Positions 6,890 through 11,479 of a stretch of DNA of 11,479 nucleotides are shown piece by piece; position 1 is the stretch's first letter, and each line of letters opens with the position of its first letter. The DNA comes from Draconibacterium sp. (GTDB taxonomy: Bacteria; Bacteroidota; Bacteroidia; Bacteroidales; Prolixibacteraceae), in the NCBI GenBank assembly GCA_015493625.1, contig WGCT01000513.1, forward strand, positions 1 to 11,479, read 5' to 3'. Under the pieces are notes generated by a model that worked only from the letters and a program-made list of their open reading frames with translations, did no database searches and was not told the DNA's origin. The translations under genes and the position numbers were made by a program.

Positions 6890-7816
6890 CTAAACCTCAA
6901 ACGAATCCGCTTCACGGTAAGCCTTTATAAAGGCAATCTCACCCTCTTTTCCTGGCTTGCTTTTCCCGTGCTCGCAACACAATACACCGTTGTACCCTTT
7001 TTCGTAAATGTGTTTAAAAATATTTTTAAAATTGATTTCGCCGGTACCGGGTTCTTTTCTCCCCGGATTATCGCCAAGATGAAAAGCTCCGATTTCGCTC
7101 CACGCATGATCGATATTCGGAATAATATTTCCTTCGGTAATTTGCTGATGGTACATGTCGTCGACAATTTTACACGCCGGACTGTTTACTGCACGACAAA
7201 TAGAATACGCTTGCGGCATTCCGGTTAAAAACAATCCCGGATGATTCCACCGATTCAATGGTTCGAGAACAATAACAACACCTGCTTTCTCGGCTATCTC
7301 GCTCAGTTCGCGCATACAATCAATTACGTTTGCTGTTTGGTAACCCCACTCCAACCGCTCGTCGTAGCGACCGGGAACCATTAAAATATTTTTTGCGCCT
7401 GTAGTTTTATACGTTTCAATTCCTTTCCTGAGTTTTTCTTTCAACATTTTACGAATATCGGCGGTATTTAAAACCATCGACTTTACCTTAAAATCGGCAT
7501 AAGCTACAAACGGGCCAATATCTAACCCGAGCCGAGCCAACTCGCCGGCAATTTTTTCCTGCAACCCGAGTGGTTTATTCATCAGGCCGTTATCGAACAT
7601 TGCTGTAAACCCCTGGTCGGCAATAAATTTCATATTGTCAATGGGGTCTTTCCCTGCATGTTCACGAAAAATTCCTAAACCCGGTGCATATTTTAACTTA
7701 AATTTTTCAGAATTCGAAACGGTTACTTCCGATTCAGCAGCACCTGCAAAGTTGGTTAACCCACTTAATGCCATTCCACTTACTGCTCCCACTTTTAAAA
7801 AATTTCTTCTTTTCAT
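6890..7816 (-). CDS. Tat-exported hydroxypyruvate isomerase-like TIM-barrel protein
   Basis: A 308-residue protein of the sugar phosphate isomerase/epimerase (AP_endonuc_2, xylose isomerase-like) superfamily. The N-terminus carries a twin-arginine signal, RRNFLK (3-8), a hydrophobic stretch and a probable cleavage site after AGA26, so the folded enzyme is probably exported. The barrel covers about 40-300. Motifs typical of hydroxypyruvate isomerase are visible: VLEPLNRW (183-190) with Glu185, DDMYHQQITEG (219-229), PGRKEPGTGEINF (251-263), and CCEHG (280-284) with Glu282 near the end. E185, D219/D220, H246 and E282 are likely metal or catalytic residues by family analogy; His246 appears to replace a Gln of E. 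coli Hyi. The substrate is uncertain, because exported Bacteroidota relatives may act on keto-sugars rather than hydroxypyruvate. It is divergent from a Gfo/Idh oxidoreductase gene, a common pairing in sugar or polyol catabolism. Confidence 0.88.
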   Translation of the reverse strand: MKRRNFLKVGAVSGMALSGLTNFAGAAESEVTVSNSEKFKLKYAPGLGIFREHAGKDPIDNMKFIADQGFTAMFDNGLMNKPLGLQEKIAGELARLGLDIGPFVAYADFKVKSMVLNTADIRKMLKEKLRKGIETYKTTGAKNILMVPGRYDERLEWGYQTANVIDCMRELSEIAEKAGVVIVLEPLNRWNHPGLFLTGMPQAYSICRAVNSPACKIVDDMYHQQITEGNIIPNIDHAWSEIGAFHLGDNPGRKEPGTGEINFKNIFKHIYEKGYNGVLCCEHGKSKPGKEGEIAFIKAYREADSFEV

Positions 7817-8029
7817 ACAATTAAAATTATTCGTTTTCAGAGTGTTCGTATAGCTTCCCCCAATTACTCGGAGTAACTCGCTTCTATTATATATCAGAAT
7901 TAATCTTCATCCTGAGAGAGACTATTTTGCATGCTCGTTTCATACTTCTAACAGAATAAATAACTTACTTAGATTTTCAATAAAAGTACGAAATTGTAGC
8001 AATAAACTCCATTTAAAAGAAATGAAAAT

Positions 8030-8044
8030 GTTGAAACGTTCAAC
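8030..8044. promoter_or_regulatory. Interrupted palindrome GTTGAA-N3-TTCAAC, candidate operator
   Basis: Six-base arms (8030-8035 and 8039-8044) flank ACG. The site ends 16 nt upstream of the candidate -33 TTG at 8061, a position suited to an activator, or to a repressor acting on both divergent genes. The same core, TTGAA-N3-TTCAA, recurs at 11459-11471 upstream of the deaminase gene. No bound protein is known. Confidence 0.4.
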
Positions 8045-8060
8045 TCAGTTAAGTCTCAAA

Positions 8061-8091
8061 TTGTTTCCTTACAAAAGAGTTATTAAATTTA
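8061..8091 (+). promoter_or_regulatory. Candidate Bacteroidota-type promoter of oxidoreductase gene
   Basis: TTG (8061-8063) is followed after 20 nt by TAAATTTA (8084-8091), which matches the -7 consensus TAnnTTTG at every specified position except the last. Transcription would begin near 8097, leaving a leader of about 16 nt before the ATG at 8114. Confidence 0.45.
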
Positions 8092-8113
8092 ACAACATTT
8101 AAAAATTAATACA

Positions 8114-9274
8114 ATGCATAGAAAACTTCGAATGAGAATGGTAGGTGGCGGCACCGGCGCTTTTATAGGCGCAATTCACCGATTAGCTGCTTTTATGGAT
8201 AACCAGATTGAATTGGTGTGTGGATGTTTTAGTGTCGACCCTGCAATTTCAAAAAAGTCGGGAAGATTGTATTTTTTGCCTGATGAGCGGATTTACGAAA
8301 CCTATGAAGAGATGTTCGAAAAAGAGGCTCAACTTCCCGAAGGAGAACGGATGGATTTTGTTTCGATTGTTACCCCGAACTTTGTGCATTTTACCCCTGC
8401 AATGATGGCACTGGCGAATGGGTTTCATGTAGTTCTCGATAAACCAATAACTTTTACATTAAACGAAGCCCTAAAATTAAAAGAGAAAATTGATGAAACC
8501 GGATTAACGTTTGCATTAACACATACCTACTCGGGCTACCCGGCAGTTAAACATGCCAAACAGATGATTGCAAGCGGTGAATTGGGTGAAATTCGCAAAG
8601 TATTTGTTGAATATCCTCAGGGCTGGCTTTCAACAAAACTTGAAGACACCGGCAATCCACAAGCTGCATGGCGCACCGACCCGAAACGCTCGGGAAAAGC
8701 CGGCGCAATGGGCGACATTGGTACACACGCACACCATTTGGCAGAATATATTACCGGATTAAAAGTAACTGAGATTTGTGCCGATTTAAATATTTTCGTT
8801 CCCAACCGTTTATTAGACGACGATGGCGTTGCGCTTCTTCGGTTTAATAACGGGGCAAAGGGTGTTTTAATGGCAACACAAATTGCTGCCGGAGAAGAGA
8901 ATGCTCTAAAAATAAGAGTGTACGGCGACAAAGGCGGATTGGAATGGGCACAAATGGAGCCCAACTCTTTAATTGCAAAATGGCCCAACAAACCTACGCA
9001 GATTTTGCGAACAGGAACAAGTTTAAACAGCAACATTGCCGCACATAATACCCGTACTCCGGGTGGCCACCCCGAAGGATACCTCGAAGCCTTTGCCAAT
9101 ATTTACCGCAACTTCGCGTTAACTGTTCGTGCCAAAATAAACAACGAAGAACCGACTCCCGAAATGCTCGATTTCCCGGGTGTTGATGATGGAATAAGAG
9201 GAATGCAGTTTATCGACACTGTTGTAAAAGCCGGTTACTCCAACGAAATAAAATGGGTAAAGTTTGGTGAATAA
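8114..9274 (+). CDS. Gfo/Idh/MocA family oxidoreductase
   Basis: A 386-residue cytoplasmic NAD(P)-dependent sugar or polyol dehydrogenase. The Rossmann domain starts at residue 5, with the glycine-rich turn MVGGGTGAFIG at 9-19. SIVTPNFVHFTPAMMAL (84-100) and VVLDKP (106-111) follow; the latter is the family's EKP motif with Asp for Glu, keeping Lys110. The C-terminal domain contains GDIGTHAHHL (200-209), where Asp201 and His205 occupy the usual catalytic acid/His positions. Length and domain order are normal and no signal peptide is present. Relatives oxidise or reduce inositols, glucose derivatives and 3-keto-sugars, and the substrate here cannot be read from sequence. The divergent neighbour is a Tat-exported isomerase-like protein, so both may serve one sugar pathway. 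The ATG at 8114 fits the expected distance to the Rossmann turn. Confidence 0.93.
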   Translation: MHRKLRMRMVGGGTGAFIGAIHRLAAFMDNQIELVCGCFSVDPAISKKSGRLYFLPDERIYETYEEMFEKEAQLPEGERMDFVSIVTPNFVHFTPAMMALANGFHVVLDKPITFTLNEALKLKEKIDETGLTFALTHTYSGYPAVKHAKQMIASGELGEIRKVFVEYPQGWLSTKLEDTGNPQAAWRTDPKRSGKAGAMGDIGTHAHHLAEYITGLKVTEICADLNIFVPNRLLDDDGVALLRFNNGAKGVLMATQIAAGEENALKIRVYGDKGGLEWAQMEPNSLIAKWPNKPTQILRTGTSLNSNIAAHNTRTPGGHPEGYLEAFANIYRNFALTVRAKINNEEPTPEMLDFPGVDDGIRGMQFIDTVVKAGYSNEIKWVKFGE

Positions 9275-9276
9275 AA

Positions 9277-9300
9277 AGGGTTGAGTAACACCTGAATTTT
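9277..9300 (+). terminator. Weak hairpin after oxidoreductase gene
   Basis: AGGGTT (9277-9282) can pair with AAC-A-CCT (9287-9293), leaving one unpaired A and a GAGT loop, followed by GAATTTT. The stem is short and bulged and the T-run is only four long. It is the only hairpin I can see in the 43-nt gap between this gene and the convergent protease gene, so it is offered tentatively. Confidence 0.25.
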
Positions 9301-9317
9301 ACAGATATTTTAAAACC

Positions 9318-10970
9318 TTACTCTGCTTTTGGTTGAGAAGAAACAGTATCTTTTACATTATTAATATTTTTCACCAACAAATTTTGCTTCGATATCTCGA
9401 TAGCGCGCAACAATGTTTTATCTATCTTTTTTATGATTGGAAAGAATCCCTCTTCGCCAATTATATTACGGGCAATATATGCTTTTAACTGCGTATTAAT
9501 TATCTCTCCCGATATTTTCAACCCTTTTACATCTCTTGCTACGCCTTTAGTTTCGGCAAATTTTATAAAATCATTTAGCGCTCTTTTTTTATCGAGATAC
9601 GAGTCGAACTCACCGGCAGTTTTTAATTTAGACAGCTCGTTGCGATGCTCGTCGGCATACGAATACGCAAAAGTATAAATCAGTCCTTTTCGGTAAATGG
9701 CAGTAAAATAGTCGGAGTTACCTGTGGTATCGATGGGAACAAAAAAGTCGGGCATAATTCCGCCACCACCATAAACAATGCGGCCTCCTTTTGTTTTATA
9801 CTTTAACGAATCGACAAAGTGAATGCTGTCGGCAACCAACTGCTCCATATTTTCAAATCGCTCCTGAATGTGTTTAAAATACTCCTCGTTTCCTTTGTCG
9901 TATGAGCTTTGAATACATCGTCCGCTGGGCGTATAAAACCGGGCCACCGTTAAACGCAGTGCCGATCCGTCCATTAACGGAATCTGCTCTTGCACCAGTC
10001 CTTTCCCAAACGAGCGCCGGCCAATTACAATTCCCCGGTCGTTGTCTTGCATGGCTCCGGCAAAAATCTCGCTTGCCGATGCCGAGAACTCATCTATTAA
10101 TACAAAAACTTTTATTCCTTTCCAGCTGTTTCGCCCCGAGGCGTTGTAAGTTTTCCGGGGTTGATGAATTCCTTGTGTGTACAAAATGGGCTCACCTTTA
10201 TCTAAAAACTCATCTAACATTTGCAACACTGCAACCAACGAGCCACCTGTATTTTGGCGCAAATCAACAATCACCTTTTGTGCCCCCGATCTTTTTAAGA
10301 AGGCCATTTTATCCATAAACTCGCGATAGGTGGTATTTCCAAACCGACTTATTTTTACGAAGCCTGTTTCGTTATCAATCATATATCCCACGTCTACACT
10401 ATAGAGTGGAATTTCGCCACGTGTAATTTCAAACTCCAATTCGCCGGGAGATCCTTTTCGAATAATTCCCACGGTAACTTTTGTATTTTTCTTCCCTTTT
10501 AACAAACTTAAAACGGTTGCATTGGTTACGTGTACTCCGGCAATAATCGAGTCGTTTACACGCACAATACGGTCGCCGGGCATTAATCCAATTTTACTTG
10601 AAGGGCCACCCGAAATTACTTCGATTACACGTACAGTATCTTCCATAATTGAGAATTGCACGCCAATTCCCGAGAATTTTCCACTCATCTCCTCTTCTAC
10701 TTTAACCATACTTTTTGCAGGAATATAAGTGGTGTGCGGGTCTAAATTATCTAAAATCTCAGGAATTGTTTTTTCAACAATTGAAGTCATGTTTACCGTA
10801 TCGACATAACCGCTTTGAATTAAATTTAAAACAGTAGAAATTTTATTTGTTGCCTGTGGCAATGCCCCATAGGAGTAGCTATTTCGATTTAAAAGATTCC
10901 CGATTAAAATTCCGGCAGCAACCGAAACAGCAACAATTAGGGGAATAATTACGACAGTTTTCTTATTCAT
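9318..10970 (-). CDS. Carboxyl-terminal processing protease, S41 family (CtpA/Prc-like)
   Basis: A 550-residue envelope protease that would cleave proteins near their C-termini. A signal anchor at 5-26 leads into a helical N-terminal region with the family's DNLDPHTTYIP (74-84). A PDZ domain (about 97-182) contains GKFSGIGVQF (97-106) and GLMPGDRIVRVND (128-140). The S41 core (about 185-415) includes VIVDLRQNTGGSL (233-245), EFSASASEIFAGAMQD (294-309) and RRSFGKGLVQ (318-327). Ser298, Lys323 and Gln327 have the same spacing (25 and 4) as the Ser/Lys/Gln triad of B. subtilis CtpB, so the enzyme should be active. A helical tail of about 120 residues follows, ending in a polar stretch. It starts 5 nt after the deaminase gene and is probably read from that gene's promoter. 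Confidence 0.95.
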   Translation of the reverse strand: MNKKTVVIIPLIVAVSVAAGILIGNLLNRNSYSYGALPQATNKISTVLNLIQSGYVDTVNMTSIVEKTIPEILDNLDPHTTYIPAKSMVKVEEEMSGKFSGIGVQFSIMEDTVRVIEVISGGPSSKIGLMPGDRIVRVNDSIIAGVHVTNATVLSLLKGKKNTKVTVGIIRKGSPGELEFEITRGEIPLYSVDVGYMIDNETGFVKISRFGNTTYREFMDKMAFLKRSGAQKVIVDLRQNTGGSLVAVLQMLDEFLDKGEPILYTQGIHQPRKTYNASGRNSWKGIKVFVLIDEFSASASEIFAGAMQDNDRGIVIGRRSFGKGLVQEQIPLMDGSALRLTVARFYTPSGRCIQSSYDKGNEEYFKHIQERFENMEQLVADSIHFVDSLKYKTKGGRIVYGGGGIMPDFFVPIDTTGNSDYFTAIYRKGLIYTFAYSYADEHRNELSKLKTAGEFDSYLDKKRALNDFIKFAETKGVARDVKGLKISGEIINTQLKAYIARNIIGEEGFFPIIKKIDKTLLRAIEISKQNLLVKNINNVKDTVSSQPKAE

Positions 10971-10975
10971 AAAAA

Positions 10976-11401
10976 TTAAATATCTACTTGTTCAACTTTA
11001 ACTTCTGCTTTTTTCAGCAAGTTTATACCATCTTCCAAACGGTAGCTTTCGGTAAAAACAACTCGTTTAATTCCTGCCTGAATAATAAGTTTCGAACACT
11101 CTAAACAGGGCGACGATGTAACATAAAGTGTAGCACCGTTGCTACTGTTCCCCGATTTGGCAACTTTGGTAATTGCATTTGCTTCGGCGTGCAAAACGTA
11201 GGGTTTGGTTTTATTATTTTCGTCTTCACAAATATTTTCGAAACCCGATGGAGTTCCATTGTATCCATCTGAAATTATCATTTGGTCTTTTACTAAAAGT
11301 GCGCCAACCTGCCTGCGTTTGCAATACGAATTTTGTGCCCATGTGTCGGCCATTTGCAAATAGCGGCGGTCGAGTAGTTGTTGTTTATTCTTCTCCCACA
11401 T
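10976..11401 (-). CDS. Deoxycytidylate (dCMP) deaminase, ComEB-type
   Basis: A 141-residue cytoplasmic zinc enzyme that converts dCMP to dUMP, feeding thymidylate synthesis. The cytidine/dCMP deaminase signature is complete: HAEANAI (71-77), with zinc ligand His71 and proton-shuttling Glu73, and SSPCLEC (96-102), with zinc ligands Cys99 and Cys102. RRQVGALLVKD (29-39) and DGYNGTPSGFEN (45-56) are typical of the dCMP rather than the tRNA or riboflavin deaminase branch. The length is normal for the short bacterial form. The ATG at 11401 gives the usual N-terminus, with RRYLQMADTWA at 12-22. The gene leads a two-gene unit with the S41 protease. Confidence 0.95.
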   Translation of the reverse strand: MWEKNKQQLLDRRYLQMADTWAQNSYCKRRQVGALLVKDQMIISDGYNGTPSGFENICEDENNKTKPYVLHAEANAITKVAKSGNSSNGATLYVTSSPCLECSKLIIQAGIKRVVFTESYRLEDGINLLKKAEVKVEQVDI

Positions 11402-11447
11402 AACTCAAAAATTTAATTAAACAGGTACTCTTTCTTTGAAATGATTA

Positions 11448-11455
11448 CAAATGTA
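11448..11455 (-). promoter_or_regulatory. Candidate -7 element of deaminase-protease operon
   Basis: Read on the minus strand, this is TACATTTG, a perfect match to the Bacteroidota -7 consensus TAnnTTTG. It lies 46 nt upstream of the deaminase ATG, giving a leader of about 40 nt. No clear TTG is found at the right distance for the -33 element. An interrupted palindrome begins one base upstream of the -7 element. Confidence 0.5.
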
Positions 11456-11456
11456 G

Positions 11457-11473
11457 TATTGAATTGTTCAATA
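11457..11473. promoter_or_regulatory. Interrupted palindrome TATTGAA-N3-TTCAATA, candidate operator
   Basis: Seven-base arms (11457-11463 and 11467-11473) flank TTG. The element fills the spacer just upstream of the -7 box of the deaminase promoter, where a bound protein would block RNA polymerase. Its 13-bp core is the same as that of the element at 8030-8044. Confidence 0.45.
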
Positions 11474-11479
11474 TGAATA

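Larger units (their letters stand above)
7817..8113. other. Divergent intergenic region between TIM-barrel and oxidoreductase genes
   Basis: No coding sequence of note was seen in these 297 bp. The region holds a 13-bp palindrome TTACTCGGAGTAA (7864-7876) on the side of the TIM-barrel gene, the palindrome GTTGAA-N3-TTCAAC (8030-8044) and a candidate promoter (8061-8091) on the side of the oxidoreductase. No convincing promoter for the minus-strand gene could be picked out. Confidence 0.55.

Noticed and set aside
7864..7876. Palindrome TTACTCGGAGTAA as an operator
   Set aside because: Its arms are short, it has no second copy and no clear promoter beside it; noted only within the intergenic entry.
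8617..9099. 160-residue open frame on the minus strand
   Set aside because: It lies wholly inside the Gfo/Idh gene, has a Cys/Pro/Ser-rich composition without a domain, and is best explained as the shadow of the real frame.
9902..10318. 138-residue open frame on the plus strand
   Set aside because: It overlaps the catalytic core of the S41 protease, which has intact motifs in the opposite strand; no domain or start signal.

Overview
The window reads as a chromosomal segment of a member of the Bacteroidota, probably a Marinilabiliales/Prolixibacteraceae-like lineage; the phylum is well supported and the family is a guess. The signs are AT-rich DNA, almost no Shine-Dalgarno sequences, candidate promoters of the Bacteroidota type (TTG about 20 nt before TAnnTTTG), a stand-alone carboxypeptidase-regulatory-like domain protein, a seven-helix membrane AraC-type regulator, and a Tat-targeted hydroxypyruvate-isomerase-like protein beside a Gfo/Idh/MocA oxidoreductase. 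No tRNA, rRNA, CRISPR array, insertion sequence or phage gene was seen.

Layout. Positions 29-376 (+) encode a small secreted beta-sandwich protein. It ends at a hairpin terminator shared with the convergent gene at 458-1612 (-), an AraC-family regulator with a membrane-embedded N-terminal half. The 128-bp divergent spacer after that gene holds a perfect 19-nt direct repeat with a 20-bp period, overlapping the likely promoter of the next operon.

Positions 1741-6889 (+) form a tight five-gene operon with gaps of 9, 30, 11 and 2 nt. The first three proteins begin with zinc ribbons of identical geometry (CxxC-N10-CxxC; two, two and one units). They are a two-helix membrane protein with an acidic tail, an 854-residue single-pass protein with a large exported part, and a zinc ribbon-AIM24 fusion. 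A four-helix membrane protein and a membrane-anchored TPR protein follow. This is the least explained part of the window and the best candidate for an undescribed system: apparently an inner-membrane assembly with cytosolic zinc ribbons, an extracytoplasmic ZU5/GAIN-like domain carrying an His-Leu-Ser motif, and a TPR scaffold. No function can be assigned from sequence alone.

The operon's last stop codon directly abuts that of the convergent gene at 6890-7816 (-), a Tat-signal sugar isomerase/epimerase-like TIM barrel. A 297-bp spacer separates this from the divergent Gfo/Idh/MocA oxidoreductase at 8114-9274 (+). Together they suggest oxidation and isomerisation of a sugar or polyol. The minus-strand pair at 11401-9318 encodes a dCMP deaminase followed 5 nt later by a carboxyl-terminal processing protease (S41). 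A 13-bp core palindrome, TTGAA-N3-TTCAA, was found twice, both times in promoter regions: upstream of the oxidoreductase and upstream of the deaminase.
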